This document shows positions 1 to 8,378 of a stretch of DNA of 64,000 nucleotides, piece by piece; the first letter of the stretch is position 1, and every line of letters begins with the position of its first letter. The position numbers were made by a program, and so were the translations under genes. Below the pieces are notes generated by a model, which ran no database searches, was not told the origin of the DNA, and saw nothing but the letters and a program-made list of their open reading frames with translations. Origin of the DNA: CAXBOO01 sp963977425 (GTDB lineage: Bacteria; Bacteroidota; Bacteroidia; Flavobacteriales_D; Luteibaculaceae); NCBI GenBank assembly GCA_963977425.1, contig CAXBOO010000001.1:186001-250000 (forward strand), in the 5' to 3' direction.

Positions 1-918
1 GTCACATTATTGATCTACCGCCAAGGAGATTCTTTAATAGGGATGGAAAGGGCTTTTTTGCCACTGGCTTTTATGGGCGTTGTTATGGCATCAGGGTTCA
101 TTATATCGTGTGTAAAAAGCCGAATTCTAACTATAGCATTCCCCATATTAATTGTTGTATTGAGTGTTACTAACATTCATAGAGCATTACCAGATTATGA
201 ACAAAGGCAAGTACTTTTAGCCAAAAGTTTACAAAAAACCAACCAGCTTAAAGCACAAAAATTCTACTGGAAGCCATCAGAAACTGAGCAACACCAATTA
301 CTCTCCAATTGGGCACTGTCAATAGAGTCTTTACTCTTGTCTCAAATCAATCATCAGAAATGCATGGTTTTGTTCAGCAATGCAAATTCGGTTGATAGCT
401 TATTGGTGACTTCCAATGAGCCAGCCATTCCTTATACATCGTTTCAAACTATGATGTACGATGATCAAATCAATTCGAGCAACTACTTTACTATAGGCGG
501 AAAGGTATACCCGTTTATTTCCGAAACCAAATCCTTCTCATTTTCTGGAATGCGAACAGATTTTGGATTGTTTTGTTCCAACGACCAAAGTTTATTGAGC
601 AAATCAAAGGACAATTGGCGTGATGATAAACTCTTGGTTACAGCCGATAATCCTTATCAAAACGTAGTAGAAATAGCCATGTTACCGTTGTCCGAAGTTC
701 ACTTTTCTGCTTACGTTAGTCCTGGCGCAACCATTGTTGTAGATGGAAAAAAGGCAGGTTTCGGTCATGCCACAAACGAAACAAATGCATGGAAAGAAAT
801 TTCTGTAAATTTCGAAGCACCAGACTCGGCTGTAAATGTGTTGATGTATGCTTACAACAATGCAGATTCGACTGTTTATTTTAAAGACTTAAGCTATACC
901 ATTCATGTTCCAAAATAA
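1..918 (+). CDS. Membrane protein, C-terminal part (cut by window edge)
   Basis: The frame is open from base 1, so the gene begins upstream of the window; the first in-window TTG (base 10) has no special claim to be the start. What remains is about 305 residues: two hydrophobic helices near the beginning (roughly residues 15-40 and 43-60) and then a long soluble part rich in Ser and Asn, probably outside the cytoplasmic membrane. The last 14 bases overlap the following glycosyltransferase gene, which suggests one transcript. Such a helical N-terminus with an extracytoplasmic tail resembles GT-C-type glycosyltransferases of surface-glycan clusters, but no catalytic motif lies in the visible part, so the function is open. 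Confidence 0.7.
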   Translation, partial: VTLLIYRQGDSLIGMERAFLPLAFMGVVMASGFIISCVKSRILTIAFPILIVVLSVTNIHRALPDYEQRQVLLAKSLQKTNQLKAQKFYWKPSETEQHQLLSNWALSIESLLLSQINHQKCMVLFSNANSVDSLLVTSNEPAIPYTSFQTMMYDDQINSSNYFTIGGKVYPFISETKSFSFSGMRTDFGLFCSNDQSLLSKSKDNWRDDKLLVTADNPYQNVVEIAMLPLSEVHFSAYVSPGATIVVDGKKAGFGHATNETNAWKEISVNFEAPDSAVNVLMYAYNNADSTVYFKDLSYTIHVPK

Positions 919-1861
919 AAGCATAGGTGTTGTAATTCCTTGTTATAAGGTGAAAAAACAAATACTTAGAGTATTGGATAAAATGGTGCCTGAGGTTGAT
1001 GTTATCTATGTTGTGGATGACAAATGCCCGGAAAATAGTGGCGATTTTGTAAAAGAAAATATAACCGATTCACGAGTAAAAGTATTGTACAACGATGTGA
1101 ATAAAGGTGTAGGCGGAGCGGTTATACACGGATACAAACAAGCTTTAGCCGATGGCATCGATATTGTTGTGAAACTCGATGGTGACGATCAAATGGATGC
1201 CGATTTAATATTACCGCTAATCAAACCCATTGTAGAAGGCAAAGCCGATTACAGAAAAGGAAACCGCTTTTATTTCCCGAAATCACTTTCTGCAATGCCT
1301 GCCATACGCCTATTTGGTAATGGCGCTTTATCGTTCATCAACAAGTTTGTAAACGGATATTGGCATGTTATGGATCCTACCAACGGGTTTACGGCCATAC
1401 ATCGTTCGGCTCTTAGTTTATTGGAGTTAGAAAAGCTCAACGAACGCTACTTTTTTGAAAGTGATATGCTCTATCGTTTGGCAATTCAACGGGCTGTTGT
1501 ACAAGATTTTGCCATGCATGCTAAATATGCCGACGAAGAAAGTAATTTGAGTGTAACCCGTGTTTTATTCGATTTTCCACCAAAATATTGTGCGCGGTTT
1601 TTCAAGCGACTGATATACATGTATTTTTTACGCGACATCAATCTTGGAAGTTTTCATTTAGTATCGGGACTGATACTTCTTATTTTCGGATTGGCTTTTG
1701 GAGGTAGTAATTGGTATACCAATGCTATAAACGATGTGGTAACGCCAACGGGCACAGTAATGATAAGTGTTGTTTCGGTTATTTTGGGCATTCAATTGTT
1801 ATTGGCATTCTTAAATTACGATGTCAGCAACAGACCGCAATCTCCTAATCAAGATCAGTAA
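905..1861 (+). CDS. Family 2 glycosyltransferase, polyisoprenyl-phosphate type (DPM1/GtrB-like)
   Basis: This 318-residue protein has an N-terminal GT-A fold typical of GT2 enzymes that transfer a sugar from a nucleotide sugar to a lipid phosphate. IPCYK is near residue 11, VVDDKCPENSG near 36 and the metal-binding KLDGDDQMD near 90; the acceptor-side motif DPTNGF follows near 157. Two hydrophobic helices at about 247-268 and 280-303 would anchor it in the inner membrane, as in GtrB-like proteins. It overlaps the preceding membrane-protein gene by 14 bases and is followed after one base by the next membrane protein. A role in charging a lipid carrier for surface glycan or glycolipid assembly is inferred; the sugar is unknown. 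Confidence 0.88.
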   Translation: MFQNKSIGVVIPCYKVKKQILRVLDKMVPEVDVIYVVDDKCPENSGDFVKENITDSRVKVLYNDVNKGVGGAVIHGYKQALADGIDIVVKLDGDDQMDADLILPLIKPIVEGKADYRKGNRFYFPKSLSAMPAIRLFGNGALSFINKFVNGYWHVMDPTNGFTAIHRSALSLLELEKLNERYFFESDMLYRLAIQRAVVQDFAMHAKYADEESNLSVTRVLFDFPPKYCARFFKRLIYMYFLRDINLGSFHLVSGLILLIFGLAFGGSNWYTNAINDVVTPTGTVMISVVSVILGIQLLLAFLNYDVSNRPQSPNQDQ

Positions 1862-1862
1862 T

Positions 1863-3545
1863 ATGTGGCAAAAGCATAAATTATTTATCTGCTTACTTCC
1901 TGCGTTTTTGCTGATACTTTTGGTTTGTCAAAACAATATGTGGAACAAGTATAGTTCTGCTTTTGAGAGTGACGTAGATCAGTATTATTCGTATTTACCA
2001 TCGCTGTTTATTTACAAAAGCAAGAATTTAAATTACCCAGAAGCCTCTCGGTATTGGGCCAATGTTACTGAAGATGGCGCTCGTGTACCAAAAACAAGCA
2101 TTGGAATGGCTTACACGTATTTGCCATTTTTCTTACCTGCCTACATAGTGCAAAGTACTTTTGGCGATGTCAATACTGGCTATGAACCTGTATATGAGAA
2201 TTTCGCCAAAATTTGGGGAGTGCTAATGGCATTCTTTTGCCTTTGGTTGATGTACAAATTAGTACGACTCAGTTTCTCTAAAACGATAGGAGTTGCAACA
2301 GCTTATCTCTTGTTTTTTGGCACCAACATTCTGTTTTATTCTATGGGGCTTGGGCTTATGGCTCATATGCCATTGCTTATATTGTTTTTGCTCATCGTTC
2401 TTATTACAGAAAAACTGAAAACCCAATCGGGTTTAAAATTGCTTCTTTCTCTTTTGTTCTTCATCGCTTTAGCGGCCATAATTCGTCCAAGTGATGCTAT
2501 TATAGCATTGTATCCAGGGGTTCAGTTCTTAATCAACAAAGACCTTCGAGACAACTTGCTCATTCGCCTTAAAAAACCATTGAATTGGTTGTGGATGGTA
2601 TTGATTGTTTCTTCGCCTATTATTCCTCAGTTGTTGTATTGGAAATTGGCTTCGGGCAACTGGATTGTATATTCTTATGGTGATGAAGGATTCTTCTTTG
2701 ATAAACCGATGATTTATGAGTTTTTATTGGGGTTTAGAAAGGGTTGGATTATCTATACTCCCCTCATTATTTTCTCTTTTTTGGGCTTGATATTAGGACG
2801 AAAACAAAAACACATTTCAAGTGGATTAACCTTCGGAATATTGGCAATAGCAGTATTCGTTTATTCATCGTGGTGGGCATGGTGGTATGGCGGTAGTTAT
2901 GGGTCGAGAACTATGGTTCAATATTTGGCTTTGTTGGTATTGCCAACGGCGTATGTTTTGAACTGTATCCGTACAAGCAAATTCATCATTAAAATTCCAG
3001 CTTTGGCTATTTTGACCTTTGTGGTGGTATTGAATTTGGTGCAAACGAAACAGTATAAATCGGGAGTGCTCCATTGGGATGGAATGACCTTTGATGCATA
3101 CAAAGCCATATTTATGGGTGCTGATAAGCCGTACGATTTTTATGGCATGATACAGGTACCAGATTACAATGGCAGAAAATATACTGGCGTAGAATACAAT
3201 AATATGGTTTATGCCAAATCGGGCCATGAAATCATAACATCTACTTTTGGAACCGCCTTGTCTAAAGAGTGTGGTATAGATTTAAACTACATCCAATTAA
3301 AAGCTTACACGCAAAGAACCGATGGAGGGATATTGGTATTAAGTGCTACAAATGACCAGGGAGAGGATGTATTGTATTATAAAAAACCACTCTACAACGC
3401 TATCGATAAAGAGGGTAAGGTTTTTACCTTAATTGATGTTTATGTAACAGGAAAACCTACCAAAGGAACTATACTTAGGGCCTATGTTTACAACGATACT
3501 GATCATCCAATCGAAGTGCATGAATTAGAACTATCTGCTTATTAA
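1863..3545 (+). CDS. Multi-spanning GT-C-like membrane protein
   Basis: The protein has about 560 residues with roughly ten to twelve hydrophobic helices in its first 400 residues and a soluble C-terminal part of about 150 residues. The first loop after helix 1 carries the acidic cluster ESDVDQYY, the place where GT-C enzymes (ArnT/PMT-like) keep catalytic acids. I chose the ATG at 1863, one base after the upstream stop codon, because it begins right before the first membrane helix; an in-frame ATG at 1821 would add 14 residues and overlap the GT2 gene by 41 bases. With the GT2 next to it, it plausibly moves the lipid-linked sugar onto a glycan or lipid acceptor. The family is not identified for certain. 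Confidence 0.75.
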   Translation: MWQKHKLFICLLPAFLLILLVCQNNMWNKYSSAFESDVDQYYSYLPSLFIYKSKNLNYPEASRYWANVTEDGARVPKTSIGMAYTYLPFFLPAYIVQSTFGDVNTGYEPVYENFAKIWGVLMAFFCLWLMYKLVRLSFSKTIGVATAYLLFFGTNILFYSMGLGLMAHMPLLILFLLIVLITEKLKTQSGLKLLLSLLFFIALAAIIRPSDAIIALYPGVQFLINKDLRDNLLIRLKKPLNWLWMVLIVSSPIIPQLLYWKLASGNWIVYSYGDEGFFFDKPMIYEFLLGFRKGWIIYTPLIIFSFLGLILGRKQKHISSGLTFGILAIAVFVYSSWWAWWYGGSYGSRTMVQYLALLVLPTAYVLNCIRTSKFIIKIPALAILTFVVVLNLVQTKQYKSGVLHWDGMTFDAYKAIFMGADKPYDFYGMIQVPDYNGRKYTGVEYNNMVYAKSGHEIITSTFGTALSKECGIDLNYIQLKAYTQRTDGGILVLSATNDQGEDVLYYKKPLYNAIDKEGKVFTLIDVYVTGKPTKGTILRAYVYNDTDHPIEVHELELSAY

Positions 3546-3550
3546 TTCAC

Positions 3551-5116
3551 CTATTTATTGAGGCTGATGAGCTGCGGCTCGTAACTTCCTTTTGGGTAGA
3601 TAAAACCTGAATATTGGAAGATTTGGAAGTGTTCATTTTGTATAATGTTTACCGGTTCGCCCAATAGTTTTAGTGCATTTTCTCGGTGTTTGTCATTGCC
3701 AATAATCACAAAATCAAAAATCATGGGTTCATCAGTAATAGGGTCAATGTGCCACCACGTTCTGTTGCTAACATGCTCGTAAGGTGTAAGTTCATCGAAC
3801 GAGTTCAATAAAAAGACATCGTGTTTAGAAAACATGGTGATGAGTTTTGCATCCCAATACGGAGCAATTCCACGGTGGAGATTGGCTTTTTCACTCAACG
3901 CATCAAATTGATCAACTCGTGTTGGATAATATTTCCAAATACCAAGATTTTGATCGTTGTTGTGGAGCAATATGCTGCCAATTAAAAAGGCGTACAAACC
4001 CAATGCTGAGTAACGAAGTATTTTGGCTTTCTTCCTGAAGGAAATTGCTAAAACGAACGGGATAATCAGATATACGGCATAATTGTATCGAACAGTATCG
4101 TAACCAAAATATACCCCCATTATTATGGGAGCAAACAAACCTAAAATCAAAAAAATGGAAACGAACACGAAGACATATCGTTCATTTTTACCCGATTTAA
4201 AAACCTGTACAATAGCCATTGCAAAGCTTACAATAAGCGCTATGAAGAACAGACCTAATAAGCTGAAAGCACTAAGATAACTGCTGTATTGGTCGGTAAA
4301 CATGTTCCACGAATCCTGCATGTTCTGCAAGCTTATAGTGGTTTTAGCCCCTGCAGATCTTAAGTTGGTAAAACTGACAATGCTGCGCGTAATTAAATGA
4401 CCAAGAGCGAGCCCGATACCATGCCAAAGCAAAATAAACCAAGCTTTTTTATGAGGTAATTTCTTTTCTAAAAAGGAATAAATACCAACGGTTCCTAGTA
4501 AAGGAAGTGTGCAAAAAACCACAAAAAGCATATCGGAACTGAACGCCAATGCAGAAACGATAATCATACCGATAAGGACACTTTTTTTTGAGGTGTTCCA
4601 ATACTGTTTTATAAGCCACAATACCAACAATGCATTTACAAACGGACCAAGATGATAAGCGTTGGTAATGAATTGAAAAGCAAACTCAAAATTAGGCTGA
4701 ATAAAAGCACTCAAAGGCAAAAACAAGAGAAAGGCATTGCCTAATACAACTATTTTATTGGCTTCGTTTGGCCAAAAAGCAGCTACTAGTGAGCGAAGTA
4801 GAATTACGATAAGAAGATATTGCACAACACTGAACAATACAATGCTGAGTAAGAAATTGCCGGTTACAAAATTGAGCCCCATGAAAAGAAACATGTCCGG
4901 GAAAAAATTAGGGGCTCCATTAATTGACCAATCCGAAAATGAATTGCCTCTTTCAAAGATGTCGAGGTATATAGAGGGTAAGTAAAGCGTGTCGGAATTA
5001 ATGATGTGCGATTCCAAATGAGTTCTTTGTACGACACTATACAATGCAAAAATGCAGAGAACACCAAAGGCGTAACTTAAGTAAAGAGTGATATTTTTAC
5101 TTACGGAGGCTTTCAC
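3551..5116 (-). CDS. Multi-spanning membrane protein, possibly GT-C type
   Basis: The 521-residue product has about ten hydrophobic helices and a C-terminal soluble part of about 130 residues. After the first helix comes an acidic loop with INSDTLYLP and, a little later, SDWSINGAPNFFPD, which has the look of a GT-C first extracytoplasmic loop. The start is a GTG at 5116 that overlaps the end of the upstream GT2 gene by 20 bases; no in-frame ATG occurs before the first helix. It is the last gene of a six-gene overlapping operon and converges on the forward membrane protein with only 5 bases between stop codons. No named family was recognised, so the glycosyltransferase idea is inference. Confidence 0.7.
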   Translation of the reverse strand: MKASVSKNITLYLSYAFGVLCIFALYSVVQRTHLESHIINSDTLYLPSIYLDIFERGNSFSDWSINGAPNFFPDMFLFMGLNFVTGNFLLSIVLFSVVQYLLIVILLRSLVAAFWPNEANKIVVLGNAFLLFLPLSAFIQPNFEFAFQFITNAYHLGPFVNALLVLWLIKQYWNTSKKSVLIGMIIVSALAFSSDMLFVVFCTLPLLGTVGIYSFLEKKLPHKKAWFILLWHGIGLALGHLITRSIVSFTNLRSAGAKTTISLQNMQDSWNMFTDQYSSYLSAFSLLGLFFIALIVSFAMAIVQVFKSGKNERYVFVFVSIFLILGLFAPIIMGVYFGYDTVRYNYAVYLIIPFVLAISFRKKAKILRYSALGLYAFLIGSILLHNNDQNLGIWKYYPTRVDQFDALSEKANLHRGIAPYWDAKLITMFSKHDVFLLNSFDELTPYEHVSNRTWWHIDPITDEPMIFDFVIIGNDKHRENALKLLGEPVNIIQNEHFQIFQYSGFIYPKGSYEPQLISLNK

Positions 5117-5831
5117 TTCTGTTTATTTTTATGAGTTCCAATGGAATTTTAAGAGTGTCGCCGAAAGTAATTTTAGAACCGCCTTTTTCTATCCATTCAG
5201 TCAACGGCTCTTCTTTCACTTCTTTGTAAAAATCGCATTGTTGTTTTATGCGACCAAATATTTCTACATCGAATAACCAACGGCTGATAAAGGGTTTTTT
5301 GAAAAGGTTTTTTGTTAGCACGTTTTTCCTAAAAACTTTCGCGCCACACTGCGTGTCGTAAATAGGCAACTTTAGCGATAAACTAATAAAAGTGGCTATT
5401 ATTCTACCCAAATAATGTCTGTAACCTTTGCGCTCTATATTCGATCCAATTTTTAATATTCTTGATCCAAAAACGAGTTGCAAATTTTCGCGAATCAATA
5501 TTTCGCTAAGCCTTTTTAGTTCTCGAATAGGTGCCGCAAGATCGGCATCCATATAGCCAATTGTTTTGGCGTCAGAAAACTTTGTTTGATCAAACACCCA
5601 ATTAAAACCTGCGTGTACAGCCATTGCTTTTCCAACGTTTTTAGTTAGATCTAAAACCTCTATTCTTTCTGGAAATTGGGATTGAAATTGTTGCAATACC
5701 TGCAATGTAGAATCCGTTGACCCATCGTTTACAAACACAAAATGGCCGTAAGTATTTTGGGTAATCCATTCTCTAAATTCGTCAATAGGAAGTCTATTGG
5801 CTTCGTTGTATGCAGGAACTATAAGTATCAA
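5097..5831 (-). CDS. Family 2 glycosyltransferase, ALG5-like (dolichyl-phosphate glucosyltransferase type)
   Basis: The 244-residue protein starts directly with the GT2 opening IVPAYNEANRLP, followed by FVNDGSTDST near residue 35 and GYMDADLAAP near 92, the metal-binding DxD region. The order matches ALG5/DPM1-type enzymes that make polyisoprenyl-phosphate sugars; it lacks C-terminal membrane helices. The start codon is TTG at 5831, which overlaps the TGA of the upstream ABC gene as TTGA; an in-frame stop lies shortly upstream and the catalytic fold begins at once, so no other start fits. The next gene downstream is a multi-spanning membrane protein that may use its product. Sugar and acceptor are unknown. 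Confidence 0.87.
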   Translation of the reverse strand: MILIVPAYNEANRLPIDEFREWITQNTYGHFVFVNDGSTDSTLQVLQQFQSQFPERIEVLDLTKNVGKAMAVHAGFNWVFDQTKFSDAKTIGYMDADLAAPIRELKRLSEILIRENLQLVFGSRILKIGSNIERKGYRHYLGRIIATFISLSLKLPIYDTQCGAKVFRKNVLTKNLFKKPFISRWLFDVEIFGRIKQQCDFYKEVKEEPLTEWIEKGGSKITFGDTLKIPLELIKINRSESLRK

Positions 5832-7309
5832 CCTAATTGTATGCGTCTATCGCAAAAGTAATCCAATATTTCGTGGTCGTGAGAAATGAACAAATAGGCT
5901 ATTCCAAATGTTTCTTGTAGTTGGTTTAGTAAATTAAGTACGCTCGCTTGAACCGATAAATCCAGAGCGGCAATACTCTCATCCAAAACAATTACTTGTG
6001 GTTTTTTTGCTAACGATTTGGCGATGTTTACACGCTGTTTTTGTCCACCACTTAATTGATGCGGATATTTGTCTGCGTAACTATCGTCTAAAGCCACCAT
6101 TTCAAGCAAATCACTTACCGATTGGTTCGTATCAGTACTGTATTGTATAGCGTCTTTAAGTTGTTGTTTTACCGTTAACCTCGGGTTAAGTGCCGATTGA
6201 GGATCTTGGAAAACATATTGAATGGCATTATACCATTCTTTATTGGCTTTTGTATCGGAGTTGATATCTTGCTTATTGATGCGAATACTTCCTGCTTGCG
6301 GATGCAATATGCCGGCTATGCACTTTGCTAAAGTAGATTTACCACTACCGCTATTGCCTTGTATGCCCAAGCTTTCGCCTACACTTAGTTTGAAACTAAG
6401 GTTTTTAAATACCAATGAATCGGAAGTGTAACCAAAGGCAAGATTTTCAACCTCTAAAAGCCGATCGGCCGATGCCAATTTTTTAATTGGGCGTTGTTTT
6501 AATTTTTTCTTCTCTTCTATATCCCTAACAGTAGGTAAATAGTAATTTCTATCGGCAAGTTTTGGCATGCAACCTAGCAAAGCCTTCGTGTAATTGCTTT
6601 CGGGATGGTTGAAAACATGTGAAACAGATCCAAACTCTTGTTTTTCGCCTTTGTATAAAACCAAGATATCATCACAAAAATCTTTCACCAAGTTGAGGTC
6701 GTGCGAGATGTACAAAACACTGCAACGATGCTTGGCTATCATTTCTTTTAAAAGTCGGTTGATGTTTTGGGCATTATCAGGATCTAATGCGGTGGTAATT
6801 TCGTCGGCAATAATTAAGGGGCAATTTTTCAAGAATGCCGAGGCAATACAGATGCGTTGCAATTGTCCACCACTTAATTGATGGGGATATTTTTTTAAGG
6901 TTTCCTCTGGATTAGAAAAACCAACATCTTTCAACGCTGTTACAAAAACATTGTACTCCGTATTTGGATGAAAAAATTGCCATTGTTTCAGAATGGTGTA
7001 AACCCCATTTAGAGCCGACATAGGTTCCTGAAAAATATAAGCCACTTTGTGCTTCAAAAAAGCTTTCAATTCTTCAGACTCGAGCTGAGGTAAACTTCCT
7101 GTAATACCGCTATAATGTACGGCCCCAGTATAGCTGAGGTTGGTAGCCTTCATAAGGCCTGTGCCTGCCATGCTCATCAATGTCTTGCCTGAGCCCGATT
7201 CGCCAATAACACCTAAGATTTTACCCTCGTCTAATTCGAAAGATAGTTGGTTGACAAGCCGCTGATTGTTCGTCTTGTTTTGTACAGAGAAATTATCAAA
7301 CGATATCAT
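5828..7309 (-). CDS. ABC transporter ATPase with two nucleotide-binding domains (peptide/nickel type, YejF-like)
   Basis: The 493-residue protein carries two ABC domains in tandem. The first has Walker A GESGSGKT, signature LSGGQLQR and Walker B IIADE; the second has GNSGSGKST, LSGGQKQR and VIVLDES. This fused layout matches the oligopeptide-type ATPases YejF and GsiA, which energise uptake of peptides or related solutes. No permease or binding-protein gene is adjacent, so the membrane partner must be elsewhere. I place the start at the ATG at 7309, which overlaps the TGA of the upstream exonuclease as ATGA; a frame extending to 7378 would run 70 bases into that gene and add 23 unlike-family residues. 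Confidence 0.87.
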   Translation of the reverse strand: MISFDNFSVQNKTNNQRLVNQLSFELDEGKILGVIGESGSGKTLMSMAGTGLMKATNLSYTGAVHYSGITGSLPQLESEELKAFLKHKVAYIFQEPMSALNGVYTILKQWQFFHPNTEYNVFVTALKDVGFSNPEETLKKYPHQLSGGQLQRICIASAFLKNCPLIIADEITTALDPDNAQNINRLLKEMIAKHRCSVLYISHDLNLVKDFCDDILVLYKGEKQEFGSVSHVFNHPESNYTKALLGCMPKLADRNYYLPTVRDIEEKKKLKQRPIKKLASADRLLEVENLAFGYTSDSLVFKNLSFKLSVGESLGIQGNSGSGKSTLAKCIAGILHPQAGSIRINKQDINSDTKANKEWYNAIQYVFQDPQSALNPRLTVKQQLKDAIQYSTDTNQSVSDLLEMVALDDSYADKYPHQLSGGQKQRVNIAKSLAKKPQVIVLDESIAALDLSVQASVLNLLNQLQETFGIAYLFISHDHEILDYFCDRRIQLG

Positions 7310-8007
7310 ATATCTATATCGGTATTGTGGGCAAGTTTCATGTACACTTTTGTCAATGTTTTGATGTCTTTCTCGCAATAGGTAACGATTCTATCGAGAT
7401 CATTTTCTTCATAATACACATGAGCAACATCGGCTCCCGAAATATCATCCTTGGGAGAAGGAATTCCGAAAACATGAGCCAGCAAATCGAGCGATGTATA
7501 GTGCTTGTAGTCGCCAAATTTCCACATATCTAAGGTGTCGATAAACGCTGTTTCCCAGGGTTTTTTACCAGCAACATTAAGTTGTGGTGGTAAATCAACA
7601 CCATTGATGAGCATGCGTCGACAAATAACAGGAAAGTCAAATTCTTTGCCATTGTGGGCGCATAAATAAGGGTATTCTTTCTTGTTTTCGCTCATTAACT
7701 TTGCGAAATCTATCAATATCGTTTTTTCATCGTGTCCGTAAAACGAACGGCATTTGAAAAAAGGTTTGTTGTTCTCGTCATGAGAAAGTACTCCAACAGA
7801 GATGCAGATTATTTGATTGAATTCAGAAAGAATCCCCGCTTTTTCGTGATATAAATCTTGCGCTGTTTTTTCTTCGGATTGAATAAGAAAACGAACTTTT
7901 TTCTCGAAATGCATTTTAGCGTCCTTAGACAGAGCATCGAAATTTCTGCACTGTGGAACGGTTTCTACATCTATGAAAAAAATATGTTCGTAATCTTTAT
8001 TTACCAT
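7306..8007 (-). CDS. Predicted 3'-5' exonuclease, DEDDy type (PolB-exonuclease-like)
   Basis: The 233-residue protein is a single DnaQ-like exonuclease domain. The first acidic pair is Asp13/Glu15 (FIDVETVP), the second motif is HNGKEFDFP with Asp124, and the third is YCEKD with Tyr210 and Asp214; the Tyr-x-x-x-Asp form places it in the DEDDy class. It belongs to the group often annotated as a predicted exonuclease related to the PolB proofreading domain. Substrate is unknown; processing or repair of single-stranded DNA or RNA ends is likely. It overlaps its upstream neighbour by 7 bases and its downstream ABC gene by 4, within a coupled operon whose other members are unrelated to nucleic acids. 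Confidence 0.85.
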   Translation of the reverse strand: MVNKDYEHIFFIDVETVPQCRNFDALSKDAKMHFEKKVRFLIQSEEKTAQDLYHEKAGILSEFNQIICISVGVLSHDENNKPFFKCRSFYGHDEKTILIDFAKLMSENKKEYPYLCAHNGKEFDFPVICRRMLINGVDLPPQLNVAGKKPWETAFIDTLDMWKFGDYKHYTSLDLLAHVFGIPSPKDDISGADVAHVYYEENDLDRIVTYCEKDIKTLTKVYMKLAHNTDIDI

Positions 8008-8378
8008 AACATGATGCCTTCTTTCCCTATGGGAGAGATGAGTGTTGAAGTTGAAAAATCAGGGTTTTCTACAATTATCTTTTTATCGTAAAGGGTGTTG
8101 TCTATAAAGTAACTAATGAGGTAAGTGGTTTTAAATTCAAGAACTTCTGGTAAAATGTTCTCAATTTTTTCACCTGTATTGGCGGGCATTACTTTTATAA
8201 CACGACGCATGTCCGATGTTTTTTTATCGTCTTTATAAGCCGAAATATTAACCATTATCTGTTCAATCGCTACATCTTTTTGATTGATGATATAGGCTTC
8301 ATAATAATCGTCTTCATCATGCTTTACGATTGCCAAACCTACGTTGGTACTAACAGGAATTTTGAAATCTTTTTTCAT
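8001..8378 (-). CDS. Small conserved hypothetical protein of Bacteroidota
   Basis: The 125-residue product is soluble, without signal peptide or membrane helix, and starts MKKDFKIP. Its pattern (a short beta-rich domain with YEAYIINQKD in the middle and a PIGKEGIMLW ending) recalls a flavobacterial family that databases sometimes mislabel as a phenylalanyl-tRNA synthetase alpha subunit; it has no synthetase motif. That family link is from memory and not proven. The gene overlaps the serine hydrolase upstream by 4 bases (ATGA) and the exonuclease downstream by 7 bases, so translation is probably coupled. Function is unknown. Confidence 0.75.
   Translation of the reverse strand: MKKDFKIPVSTNVGLAIVKHDEDDYYEAYIINQKDVAIEQIMVNISAYKDDKKTSDMRRVIKVMPANTGEKIENILPEVLEFKTTYLISYFIDNTLYDKKIIVENPDFSTSTLISPIGKEGIMLW

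Noticed and set aside
2865..3227. Open frame of 120 codons on the minus strand inside the GT-C-like gene
   Set aside because: It lies wholly inside a well-supported membrane-protein gene, has no promoter or family pattern and no sensible composition.
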